DNA of 34,919 bases from JAZDLR01 sp964540995 (lineage in GTDB: Bacteria > Patescibacteriota > Patescibacteriia > UBA1558 > 2-01-FULL-52-15): contig CAZIOU010000012.1 in assembly GCA_964540995.1 (NCBI GenBank), positions 1-34,919 of the forward strand, read 5' to 3'. Shown here one piece after another: positions 1 to 6,631 of the stretch. The notes below the pieces were generated by a model. The model saw nothing but the letters and a program-made list of their open reading frames with translations, was not told where the DNA came from and made no database searches. How positions within the stretch are numbered: the stretch's first letter is position 1; every line of letters begins with the position of its first letter. The translations under genes were made by a program, and so were the position numbers.

Positions 1-1
1 G

Positions 2-73
2 CGAGCGCGCGGGGATTCGAACCCCGAGTCCTGGTTTTGGAGACCAGTGGTTTAACCGTTAACCGACGCGCCC
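2..73 (-). tRNA. tRNA-Trp (anticodon CCA)
   Basis: On the minus strand this folds as a full cloverleaf. The acceptor 5' strand GGGCGCG (73-67) pairs with CGCGCTC (9-3), with one G-U pair. The anticodon arm CTGGT/ACCAG encloses loop CTCCAAA with anticodon CCA, and the T arm carries GGTTCGAATCC. The discriminator base is G (position 2). The CCA end lies at or beyond the window edge, so whether it is encoded cannot be judged. The same tRNA is the predicted ligand of the T-box leader at 1269-1542, whose bulge requires a G discriminator. A trpS gene lies about 5 kb away. Confidence 0.95.
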
Positions 74-88
74 ACCTTATGTGTCTCT

Positions 89-118
89 TTATTACCTTAT
101 ATTGTTACCTTCTGTCAA
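89..118 (-). promoter_or_regulatory. Promoter of the tRNA-Trp gene
   Basis: On the minus strand there is a consensus TTGACA (118-113), an 18-bp spacer and TAATAA (94-89). Transcription would start about 9 nt before the mature tRNA 5' end at 73. It is divergent from the transporter promoter at 125-153. Confidence 0.6.
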
Positions 119-124
119 GGGGAA

Positions 125-153
125 TTGACTTTTATTGTTTCAAAACGTATAGT
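125..153 (+). promoter_or_regulatory. Promoter of the DMT transporter gene
   Basis: TTGACT (125-130), a 17-bp spacer and TATAGT (148-153) form a near-consensus sigma70-type promoter. It predicts a leader of about 48 nt that carries the AGGAGA Shine-Dalgarno at 195-200. Confidence 0.65.
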
Positions 154-207
154 TTTATATCCTGTTCTTTTACATTTTACCCATACCAACAGCTAGGAGA
201 CGCCACC

Positions 208-1149
208 ATGAAAGGCCTGTCAGCAACTAATCAAACCTACTTATTCGTACTTCTGTCGTGTCTTTCGGGAGCTTTTGGTCCACCGATATTTGGCATTCTT
301 GCTCGTACGATGCATCCCACCCTAGCTGTAGCTTACTTTTTCTTGTTCGGAGGACTAAGCATGATACCCGTTGCCCTGTATCAGCTTCGTTCACGGCGCT
401 CCAAGACTTCATTACCCAAATTAGGCCTAAAACCGCTGGTCAAATTGTTGGCATTATCAGTCACGATGGCGCTGATGTTTCTGGGATATACCTCATCGAT
501 TGTGCGAGCCAGCGTCATGGAGACGATTACCATCGTTCGATTAGATCCACTTTTCGTGGCAATTATTTCTATTGTGATCATCAAAGATACAAGATTAGCA
601 CGACCTTTTCTGTTTGTAGTATCACTACTACTTTCGGTTCTAGGTCTTGGCATCTTACGTAATGCCAAATGGTCGACACTGATAGCAACTATAACTAACC
701 CCTTTGTGTTAGTTGGAGTTGCTACTGCTTTCTGTCAGGCGGTGATGTTTCTACTCCGAACCTCTCTCACCAAGGGACACAGATGGGATAAATGCAGCGT
801 AATTGCTATCAGTATGATTATAGCCTCTGCTTGCGTTTTTCTATCTTTCAAAGCTATTTTCAGTATTCAGCCTATGGGCATACCGTCGTTCCGTGAGTTT
901 CTCCTTCTAGCATATCTTGGTTGTATTACTGCTGCTTTGAATCAATTTCTTCAGTTAAAAGCCACTGACCATGAAAACAACGCTCGGGTTTACATGCTTT
1001 ACAACTTATCGCCACTTCTGATCGCCATTGCAACCTTCATGGTTAAGCGAGAACACGTTAATTTCTGGATCATCAGCACCTCGTTCTTGGTCATTAGCCT
1101 AGCTACAATACTGGCTAATAGATCTATCAAAAGTAAATCGGATAGTTAA
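208..1149 (+). CDS. EamA/DMT-superfamily 10-TM transporter
   Basis: A 313-residue, very hydrophobic protein. About ten predicted membrane helices are arranged as two EamA-like halves (roughly residues 8-140 and 160-305), which is the usual size for drug/metabolite transporter superfamily permeases of the inner membrane. A longer reading frame opens at 37 inside the tRNA gene. I chose the ATG at 208 because AGGAGA lies 7 nt upstream and a good promoter sits at 125-153. The gene is divergent from tRNA-Trp, has its own terminator at 1171, and lies directly upstream of a Trp-type T-box. Family members include the aromatic amino-acid exporter YddG, so an aromatic amino acid or amine is a reasonable but unproven substrate. 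No substrate can be read from the sequence. Confidence 0.85.
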   Translation: MKGLSATNQTYLFVLLSCLSGAFGPPIFGILARTMHPTLAVAYFFLFGGLSMIPVALYQLRSRRSKTSLPKLGLKPLVKLLALSVTMALMFLGYTSSIVRASVMETITIVRLDPLFVAIISIVIIKDTRLARPFLFVVSLLLSVLGLGILRNAKWSTLIATITNPFVLVGVATAFCQAVMFLLRTSLTKGHRWDKCSVIAISMIIASACVFLSFKAIFSIQPMGIPSFREFLLLAYLGCITAALNQFLQLKATDHENNARVYMLYNLSPLLIAIATFMVKREHVNFWIISTSFLVISLATILANRSIKSKSDS

Positions 1150-1170
1150 CTAGCTCTCTTTCATCGACCA

Positions 1171-1196
1171 AAGACTCTCATTTTGAGAGTCTTTTT
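1171..1196 (+). terminator. Intrinsic terminator of the transporter gene
   Basis: A perfect 10-bp stem, AAGACTCTCA (1171-1180) and TGAGAGTCTT (1184-1193), has a 3-nt loop and is followed by a short T run. It separates the transporter transcript from the T-box unit downstream. Confidence 0.8.
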
Positions 1197-1215
1197 CATC
1201 CTATTTCATCTCGTC

Positions 1216-1262
1216 TTGACAAATATATTAATTATGCTAGTGTATAAAAGTACTTTTATAAT
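1216..1262 (+). promoter_or_regulatory. Promoter region with an 18-bp palindrome before the T-box leader
   Basis: There is a consensus TTGACA at 1216-1221. Two AT-rich -10 candidates follow, TATAAA at 1243-1248 and TATAAT at 1257-1262; neither has ideal spacing, though the second would start RNA at about 1269, just before the first T-box stem. Between them lies a perfect 18-bp palindrome, TATAAAAGTACTTTTATA (1243-1260), which overlaps the -10 region and could be an operator. The promoter assignment is moderate; an operator role for the palindrome is inference. Confidence 0.5.
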
Positions 1263-1268
1263 CTTAAA

Positions 1269-1542
1269 ATCTTAACGAGATCCCCATATTTTGGGGACTG
1301 GGTCTCGGTTTCTGGCCTTTGGCTAGAGAGATGGGCGCTGCATGAGTGGCGGTCCGGCTTCCTCCGTAATCATAGGACAACTAATGTCGTCGTTCATTCG
1401 ATGGAGTTAGTGAAAGAGGCTTTCATTTCCGCTTTCGGCGGTTTTTTGTTTCAAAATGGAAGCAATCAGGGTGGCACCACGGAACTTTCCGTCCCTGCGG
1501 GTATATTTACTATGCCTTCAGAGATGGGAAGTTTGTTTTTTT
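1269..1542 (+). promoter_or_regulatory. T-box leader, predicted tRNA-Trp responsive (transcription attenuation)
   Basis: The antiterminator is canonical. AGGG (1468-1471) pairs with CCCT (1493-1496), enclosing the 7-nt bulge TGGCACC (1472-1478, family consensus UGGNACC) and the inner stem ACGGAA/TTCCGT (1479-1484/1487-1492). UGGC would pair with a GCCA tRNA end, and the tRNA-Trp at 2-73 has discriminator G. Stem I is short: AACGAGA (1274-1280) pairs with TCTCGGTT (1303-1310), topped by CCCC/GGGG (1282-1285/1293-1296). The 3' side of its internal loop reads ACTGGG (1297-1302), containing the Trp codon TGG (1299-1301) followed by a purine. A competing terminator pairs ACTTTCC (1484-1490) with GGGAAGT (1526-1532), followed by TTGTTTTTTT. 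No distal AG-bulge/apical-loop module is obvious, so this looks like a reduced stem I. The T-box identity is strong and the Trp assignment is good. Confidence 0.85.
1429..1447 (+). terminator. U-tailed hairpin inside the T-box leader
   Basis: CCGC (1429-1432) and GCGG pair around TTTCG and are followed directly by TTTTTT. This looks like a short intrinsic terminator, but it lies upstream of the antiterminator bulge. Alternatively it is simply part of the leader fold: TTTTG/CAAAA downstream could sequester the U tract. Confidence 0.4.
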
Positions 1543-1594
1543 CCAAGTTCATTTCACAACAACCACGCAACCTCAACGAGGGAAAGAGGGACTC

Positions 1595-2386
1595 ATGGCC
1601 ACAGAGGACGTGACGCTAACGGATCTACAATCTTTCATGAACAAGTTTCATTTCAAGCCGAAATATGCTTTTCGTGTGGGTGTAGAGCGTGAATTTTTCT
1701 TGATCGACCGGACAGGGATGTTCGTACCGAGAGCTGTCGAAATCCTGAATAGTGTCGGCAATGGCGACTACGGCTACGAACTATCAGCCTGTCAGGTCGA
1801 ATCTAGGATTGGTCCACTGCAAATCGAAGGCGTCAAATCGCATCTTGAGTCTAGTCATCAACGCCTAAAGGAGGCGACTGATCGCGCCGATCTCACTCTG
1901 GGCTACTATGAAGTAGCTCCTGAGGATCTTCCTCTGGACGTATATCCGGATCCAGCTGGAAGATACCAGCAGTTAGTCACCACTATGCCCAGAGATGTCC
2001 TCTCTGCTGCTTGCAGGGTGACCGGAACTCACATTCACATCGGGATGCCTGACCATGATACCGCACTTCGTGTCTATAACTACGTCAGAGAGCGCACCGA
2101 TGAGCTAATTCACTTGGGAGATCACTCTCAAGGTGAGCGAGTCCGTCTCTATCGTGTAGTCGCGCCCAGTGCCGATCCTCCTCGTTTCGATTCGTGGCAT
2201 GATCTTCATGTGTGCGCCCTACAAATGGGATTTGCTGAAGAACCCAGGAATTGCTGGTTCTTCATTAGAATCTCCAAACACGGAACGATTGAATTCCGAC
2301 TTTTTGGGGCCACTCACGACATTGACGAGATTGACTGTTGGGCACATCGTTGTCACCAGTTATGCCTTGAGGGTGCAGCTCAATAA
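1595..2386 (+). CDS. Short GCS2-family carboxylate-amine ligase, T-box controlled
   Basis: A 263-residue protein of the glutamate-cysteine ligase type 2 superfamily, whose members join a carboxylate (often glutamate) to an amine using ATP. Family landmarks are the N-terminal VGVEREFFLID (metal/ATP-binding acidic residues E31 and E33), ACQVESRIGP (65-74), GTHIHIGM (144-151) and GTIEFRLFGATHDIDEIDCW (230-249). It stops about 20 residues after the last motif, whereas YbdK-type members run to about 370 residues, so the usual C-terminal portion is missing. The start at 1595 has an AGAGGGA Shine-Dalgarno. A strong terminator at 2392 makes the unit monocistronic under the Trp T-box. The natural substrate is unknown. 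The regulation points to tryptophan or a Trp-derived amine rather than cysteine; that is inference. Confidence 0.78.
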   Translation: MATEDVTLTDLQSFMNKFHFKPKYAFRVGVEREFFLIDRTGMFVPRAVEILNSVGNGDYGYELSACQVESRIGPLQIEGVKSHLESSHQRLKEATDRADLTLGYYEVAPEDLPLDVYPDPAGRYQQLVTTMPRDVLSAACRVTGTHIHIGMPDHDTALRVYNYVRERTDELIHLGDHSQGERVRLYRVVAPSADPPRFDSWHDLHVCALQMGFAEEPRNCWFFIRISKHGTIEFRLFGATHDIDEIDCWAHRCHQLCLEGAAQ

Positions 2387-2391
2387 CGTCT

Positions 2392-2433
2392 GCAGGCCGA
2401 TGAGAAACTATCTCATCGGCCTGCTACATTTTT
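2392..2433 (+). terminator. Intrinsic terminator after the GCS2 ligase gene
   Basis: A perfect 14-bp stem, GCAGGCCGATGAGA (2392-2405) and TCTCATCGGCCTGC (2411-2424), has loop AACTA and is followed by TACATTTTT. It ends the T-box transcript after one gene. Confidence 0.9.
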
Positions 2434-2442
2434 CTAAATTCA

Positions 2443-2471
2443 TTGATATCTTTTTAAAAAGAAACTACAAT
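2443..2471 (+). promoter_or_regulatory. Promoter of the zinc deacylase gene
   Basis: TTGATA (2443-2448), a 17-bp spacer and TACAAT (2466-2471) predict a start near 2478, only about 7 nt before the ATG at 2485. No Shine-Dalgarno fits in that leader. Confidence 0.6.
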
Positions 2472-2484
2472 TCATATATATTTT

Positions 2485-3486
2485 ATGAAAATTCCCTCAT
2501 ACCTATGGCATCTGCGAGGCCAAGATCAAGACGGACCCAATATCTTGATTCTTGGCGGTACTCATGGCGACGAACTAACTGGAATAGAAGTAGTTCGTCA
2601 AATTTTGCAACGACTTCAATTACTATCGGAAACCGGCGGATCCACGACTGACTATGAAATTCGCGGAAATCTATACATTGGATTTGGTAATCCCGAAGCC
2701 ATCCTACGACGAACGCGAGCGGCGTCAGGAAATAAAGATTTGAATCGCTCATTCATTCCTGCTGAACTAGCGAAAAAATCACATACTCGAGATTCTTTGG
2801 ATTTACGGAGAGCACGAGAACTAGCTCCATTACTGAGAGATATTGATATACTGCTCGACCTGCATGCAACTAGCAACCCCGCACCATCCTTTGTTTGCTG
2901 CACTGAAGCTAGTAAACGCCACTTAGCACTGTGTGAGCACCTAGATATTAAATATGTTTTGACCGATCCTCATCAACTCATTAGTAAGGAATTCCAGAGT
3001 AATATTCCTGGTACAACCGACTACTATGTTGACGCTTATGGCGGAAGTCGCTGGAGCAAAGCTACATACGGCAAGAAGTTAGGTACGGCTATTTGTTATG
3101 AAACTGGCCATGAAGCCGACACAAGCAAAGTTAAGCAAGTACTAAATGAGGTTCTCAGTGAATTAATTAGACAGAAAACCTTCACAACCAAGAAGGTCAA
3201 GTCTTTATTCCCAGAATTTATCCCGAGTAAGCGCCAAAAAGTAGCACAATCCATTGTTTACTCATTGACATACTGTTATCGAGCGGAAGCAACTGGTTTT
3301 CGTTACAAAAAAGGGATGGATAAGGGATGGCAACGAGTATCAAAGGGACAAATATTGGGCCACTATCCCAACGGACGACAGGTTACTATTGATCGAAGTG
3401 GTATGTTGGTATTTCCTTTGGCCGCCCATAAAGTCGTTCCGGGCAAGGCTCTGTACTGGATAGCTACTTCGACTGACAAGAAGTAA
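2485..3486 (+). CDS. AspA/AstE-family zinc-dependent deacylase (M14-like)
   Basis: A 333-residue protein of the succinylglutamate desuccinylase/aspartoacylase family, zinc amidohydrolases that remove an acyl group from an N-acyl amino acid or amine. Visible signatures are GGTHGDE (zinc ligands H27 and E30), NKDLNRSF (83-90, substrate carboxylate binding), DLHATSNP (third zinc ligand H127) and the catalytic glutamate in CYETGHE (E206). The C-terminal domain from about residue 230 has the usual beta-rich character. The ATG at 2485 directly precedes the fold and has a near-leaderless promoter. The gene follows the GCS2 ligase but has its own promoter. A ligase and an amide-cleaving enzyme side by side suggest making and unmaking an acylated amine, which is inference. 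The substrate is unknown. Confidence 0.82.
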   Translation: MKIPSYLWHLRGQDQDGPNILILGGTHGDELTGIEVVRQILQRLQLLSETGGSTTDYEIRGNLYIGFGNPEAILRRTRAASGNKDLNRSFIPAELAKKSHTRDSLDLRRARELAPLLRDIDILLDLHATSNPAPSFVCCTEASKRHLALCEHLDIKYVLTDPHQLISKEFQSNIPGTTDYYVDAYGGSRWSKATYGKKLGTAICYETGHEADTSKVKQVLNEVLSELIRQKTFTTKKVKSLFPEFIPSKRQKVAQSIVYSLTYCYRAEATGFRYKKGMDKGWQRVSKGQILGHYPNGRQVTIDRSGMLVFPLAAHKVVPGKALYWIATSTDKK

Positions 3487-3501
3487 CTTCAACAAATTTA
3501 A

Positions 3502-3529
3502 AAGAGGGGTTCCAATTGGAACCCCTCTT
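3502..3529. terminator. Bidirectional terminator between convergent genes
   Basis: A perfect 12-bp stem, AAGAGGGGTTCC (3502-3513) and GGAACCCCTCTT (3518-3529), has loop AATT. The minus-strand reading continues into TTTAAATTT and suits the decarboxylase operon. The plus-strand tail is weaker. Confidence 0.8.
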
Positions 3530-3550
3530 AGTTAAAACAACAAGGACAGG

Positions 3551-4954
3551 TTACGCGATATTTGTCGCATAGAAATCAGCGATCTGTCGGACAACCGGCG
3601 CAATCCAGAAATCTTGCACATCCTTGGTGATATTAAACTTCACCAGTTTTCGTGCGGTAACTCCCAGATTGGCAGGGTCAGTACTAAACCAGTCGCTCAT
3701 CATGCGGTTATCATGAACGATCTCCACATCAAATTCGTGACAGAGTTCATCGCTCCAGGATTCGGGTAACAAGAAAGCAACCATATTGAGATGCTGAGGC
3801 AGCAACTCCATCCCCTTGATTCTCGACAGACTTTCATGAAGGCTAAGTGCCTTCGTCTGGGACCGTTCATGAAGCTGCTTGAAACCAGCGAATCCCTGCT
3901 GACGAAATATAGCCCAGCAAGACAGTGCCATGGCGCCGTTCCGGGAGCCAATCAACGTATCATCAAACGCCTCATTGACATAGCCAGTAGGACGCTCAAT
4001 GAAACGCTGTAAGCCGTCACGACTCAGACGATCTTCACCACTCTTACGAGCGAGAAAGATGCCTTGTGCCATCGGCGCCAGCCCCATCTTGTAGGGGTCA
4101 ACAACTGTCGAGCTAACCTGCGGTACGCGGAAAATCCACGTACCCGAAGGATCAAGGAAGGGAATGATCATACCGCCGTAAGCAGCATCAACATGGATAT
4201 AGAACTCCACACAACCCTGAAACTCGAGACGCAGTCTATCAGTCAATTCACCGACAGCAACAGCGTCGTCGCTCGAGCCTGTCAGGGTAGTACCAGCATT
4301 CAGAAAGATAATGAAACGGCGAATATCGAGATCCACCCGTAAACGGCGAATCTCCCATTCGAGTGCCTTAATATCAATCGACCCATCACACGCAGACCTT
4401 ACAAGATGTAATCCGTTGCCATCTTTCGAAGGCACAAAATGACGATTTCTGCCCTCGCCTTGCCATCGGCCCTCCCCGAGATCAAGCAACGCACAGCCTT
4501 TTCGAAGACTGTAGTGACTGGCCGGAGATGCCATAACTGCCACACGAGTATCACCATTCGTATCGATACGGTTACGAAGCCACTGACGTCCGATCCAGAG
4601 ACCCATGATGTTACCTTCGGTGCCACCAGAGGTCACATAACCGTCGACATTGTCAGCGCCGAGCAAGTGGCCAGTCATCTGAATCAGATCCCGCTCAATT
4701 TCCTGCACTCCAGAGAAACCCTTTTCTCCGGGTCCTCGAGTGTGAGTCAAGAGCGCATTAGCGTGAACTCCTGCGTACTCGACGTAGACCTCCATACCCA
4801 GTTGATCAGGTTTCATGCTAGGGAATCCGAGAATCGGATCAAGTCCCCAGCAAAGATTTTTTTTACCGCCATTGTGCTCTTTAAGAATATCCCTAACAAC
4901 TGTCGTGTTGGCCCCTTCTTGAGGCCATCGGCCATCCAGGTCGGTCGGGAACAT
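3551..4954 (-). CDS. Group II PLP-dependent amino-acid decarboxylase
   Basis: A 467-residue cytoplasmic enzyme of the pyridoxal-dependent decarboxylase family (MfnA/TDC/GAD-like), which converts an L-amino acid to its amine plus CO2. Motifs are TSGGTEGNIMG (108-118, phosphate binding), H147 in SPASHYS (ring stacking), VDAAYGG (255-261, Asp pairing with the pyridine nitrogen) and DPYKMGLAP with Schiff-base K289. Most relatives have His before the lysine; here it is Tyr288. It starts 16 bp after the trpS stop with AAAGGAC upstream, so the two form an operon with likely translational coupling. The sequence alone does not fix the substrate. Linkage with trpS and a Trp T-box favours tryptophan or another aromatic amino acid. 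Glutamate, aspartate and histidine decarboxylation remain possible. Confidence 0.8.
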   Translation of the reverse strand: MFPTDLDGRWPQEGANTTVVRDILKEHNGGKKNLCWGLDPILGFPSMKPDQLGMEVYVEYAGVHANALLTHTRGPGEKGFSGVQEIERDLIQMTGHLLGADNVDGYVTSGGTEGNIMGLWIGRQWLRNRIDTNGDTRVAVMASPASHYSLRKGCALLDLGEGRWQGEGRNRHFVPSKDGNGLHLVRSACDGSIDIKALEWEIRRLRVDLDIRRFIIFLNAGTTLTGSSDDAVAVGELTDRLRLEFQGCVEFYIHVDAAYGGMIIPFLDPSGTWIFRVPQVSSTVVDPYKMGLAPMAQGIFLARKSGEDRLSRDGLQRFIERPTGYVNEAFDDTLIGSRNGAMALSCWAIFRQQGFAGFKQLHERSQTKALSLHESLSRIKGMELLPQHLNMVAFLLPESWSDELCHEFDVEIVHDNRMMSDWFSTDPANLGVTARKLVKFNITKDVQDFWIAPVVRQIADFYATNIA

Positions 4955-4970
4955 CGCGCTTACTGTCCTT

Positions 4971-6008
4971 TCATTCTTGCTGCAACAGCAGCTGTCTATA
5001 ATTGAGATGCATGACGTCGCGGACGCGGGTCATGGTTTCTTTTCCCACTGTACGGGCGGTAGCAGTTCCCTCGATGATTGCGGTTGCAATCGCATCAGGT
5101 TGTTGCTCAAGAATAGATCTCCGTTCTCGTATGGGTTCGAGCTTGGAATTAAGTGATTGCGCAAGCCTTTTCTTGCAATCAACACATCCCAATGCTCCAG
5201 ATTGACAATCCGCAGCAATCTCGTCCTTCTGATCAGCATTGAAGATCTTCTGATATGAGAATATCGGACAAATCTCCGGCCTGCCGGGATCATTACGACG
5301 AGCCTTCAGAGGGTCAGTGAAACCACGCTTGATCTTCTCCTCGACGATATTGGGAGGATCAGACAGAAACACTGCATTACCAGCGCTCTTGCCCATCTTC
5401 TTACCCTCACCGCCGAGATCGGCTAAGCGGGGCACGTCACCAACCTTTTCACGAGGCAAAACAAACGTCTCGCCGTACTGGTTATTGAAGAGACGCCCTA
5501 TGTCACGCGTAAGTTCGATGTGCGGAATCTGATCTTCACCGACAGGAACAAGCAGTTCATCGTCGAGACCACCAGGAATCGGGCTCAATAGTAAAATGTC
5601 TGCGGCCTGACTGACAGGATACATCATGAAGCCCACATTAACATCGGCCATTCCCAGCGTCTTGATCTCGTCCTTGAGTGTCGGATTCCTCTGAAGTACA
5701 CCCATACTGACCAGCATCGAAAGATACACCGTCAATTCGGGATACTCCATGATCGCCGACTGAAGAACGAACGAACTTCTCGCCGGATCAAGACCAACCG
5801 AAAGCCAGTCAATTACCACCTGACGAACAGAATCTTCGATACCCTCCACTCTATCAAAATGAGTAGTGAGTGCCTGCACGTCTGCCAGCAGAAAGTAACA
5901 GTTGTATTGGCCGGAATTCTGTAGCTCCAACCAATTGTCCAACGCTCCCACCATATGACCGAGATGCAGTCTTCCTGTAGTTCGCATTCCAGTGAGAATT
6001 ACACGCAT
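4971..6008 (-). CDS. trpS: Tryptophan--tRNA ligase
   Basis: A 345-residue class I aminoacyl-tRNA synthetase that charges tRNA-Trp. It has the HIGH-type motif HLGH (15-18) in GRLHLGHMVGAL, the Trp-specific GEDQIPHIELTRDIG (157-171) and the KMSKS-type loop KMGKS (204-208), followed by CVDCKKRLAQSL. Length is normal. It has a good AAAGGAG Shine-Dalgarno 7 nt before the ATG, a consensus promoter at 6142-6114, and an approximately 100-nt leader without T-box features. It is therefore not under the T-box that controls the nearby ligase. It is followed in the same operon by the PLP decarboxylase. The KMGKS variant (S to G) is a mild deviation. Nothing indicates that it is a second, resistance-type TrpRS, but the rest of the genome is not visible. 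Confidence 0.95.
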   Translation of the reverse strand: MRVILTGMRTTGRLHLGHMVGALDNWLELQNSGQYNCYFLLADVQALTTHFDRVEGIEDSVRQVVIDWLSVGLDPARSSFVLQSAIMEYPELTVYLSMLVSMGVLQRNPTLKDEIKTLGMADVNVGFMMYPVSQAADILLLSPIPGGLDDELLVPVGEDQIPHIELTRDIGRLFNNQYGETFVLPREKVGDVPRLADLGGEGKKMGKSAGNAVFLSDPPNIVEEKIKRGFTDPLKARRNDPGRPEICPIFSYQKIFNADQKDEIAADCQSGALGCVDCKKRLAQSLNSKLEPIRERRSILEQQPDAIATAIIEGTATARTVGKETMTRVRDVMHLNYRQLLLQQE

Positions 6009-6113
6009 TTCCTGCTCCTTTGTTGTGGTTTGGCGAAATACATGCGGGATTCTAACCTCTATTCTATCTGTTCACTCTCCTTGTTAAATTGTCAGAGAAC
6101 AAAATTAAATTTG

Positions 6114-6142
6114 ACTATACAATTTTGATATAATTTTGTCAA
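6114..6142 (-). promoter_or_regulatory. Promoter of the trpS-decarboxylase operon
   Basis: On the minus strand there is a consensus TTGACA (6142-6137), a 17-bp spacer and TATAGT (6119-6114). This predicts RNA starting near 6107. Confidence 0.75.
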
Positions 6143-6162
6143 TATTACTGTCAATACCCGTA

Positions 6163-6191
6163 TTGACAACTCCATTTATCACTGGTACTAT
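6163..6191 (+). promoter_or_regulatory. Promoter of rpmE (near-leaderless)
   Basis: A consensus TTGACA (6163-6168), a 17-bp spacer and TACTAT (6186-6191) predict a start near 6198, only about 3 nt before the ATG at 6201. There is no Shine-Dalgarno. Confidence 0.75.
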
Positions 6192-6200
6192 GCGCCTATT

Positions 6201-6491
6201 ATGAAAAAGGATATTCACCCCAAGTATTTCCCCCAAGCCAAGGTAACCTGCGCCTGTGGCAACGTCTTTACTATTGGCTCTACCGTCGAATCACTATCAG
6301 TCGAAATCTGCTCCAACTGTCACCCTTTCTATACGGGTAAAGATAAGCTGATTGACACTGCCGGTCGTGTCGATCGCTTCAAGAAATTGGTCAGCAAAAA
6401 AGACACTGAAGCCGCTGTCCGCAAAGGCAAGAAGGTCAAGAAAGCAGCAGCCAAAGTCAAGAAAGCTACCAAATCGAAATCCGAGAAATAA
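6201..6491 (+). CDS. rpmE: 50S ribosomal protein bL31
   Basis: A 96-residue bL31 that bridges the large and small subunits. The zinc-type cysteine pairs are present (CACG near residues 18-21 and CSNC at about 37-40), followed by the family signature HPFYTGK and the DTAGRVDRFKK segment. The last 30 residues are a Lys/Ala-rich extension. The transcript appears leaderless: the -10 box ends 9 nt before the ATG. A terminator follows at 6499. Zinc-containing bL31 can be exchanged for a zinc-free paralogue under zinc limitation in other bacteria, but none is seen here. Confidence 0.95.
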   Translation: MKKDIHPKYFPQAKVTCACGNVFTIGSTVESLSVEICSNCHPFYTGKDKLIDTAGRVDRFKKLVSKKDTEAAVRKGKKVKKAAAKVKKATKSKSEK

Positions 6492-6498
6492 CTACCTG

Positions 6499-6538
6499 AA
6501 AGTTCCGCTCCTTGCTATACTAGAGGCGGAACTTTTTT
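6499..6538 (+). terminator. Intrinsic terminator of rpmE
   Basis: AAAGTTCCGC (6499-6508) pairs with GCGGAACTTT (6526-6535), and the T run continues to 6538. The loop of about 17 nt can form extra pairs. Confidence 0.85.
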
Positions 6539-6631
6539 ATTTCCTGCGGTCGTAGGATCTAACACCGCGAAGCCACATTAAGGATGTAGTCTGCTGGTGG
6601 CAAAGCGGGATCTACTATGTAACATACATTT

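Noticed and set aside
37..207. Upstream extension of the DMT transporter reading frame
   Set aside because: It begins inside the tRNA-Trp gene and upstream of the promoter at 125-153. The ATG at 208 has a proper Shine-Dalgarno.
2169..2651. Second reading frame across the end of the GCS2 ligase gene, possibly a frameshifted C-terminus
   Set aside because: It shows no GCS2 similarity and crosses the perfect terminator at 2392-2424 and the next promoter. The ligase stop appears genuine.
6009..6107. Possible T-box leader in front of trpS
   Set aside because: The leader is only about 100 nt and contains no UGGNACC motif, antiterminator or terminator.
6541..6631. A possible T-box bulge (GGTGGCA) upstream of prfA
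   Set aside because: The required ACC after UGGN is absent (it reads TGGCAAAG), and no antiterminator partner or terminator is found.
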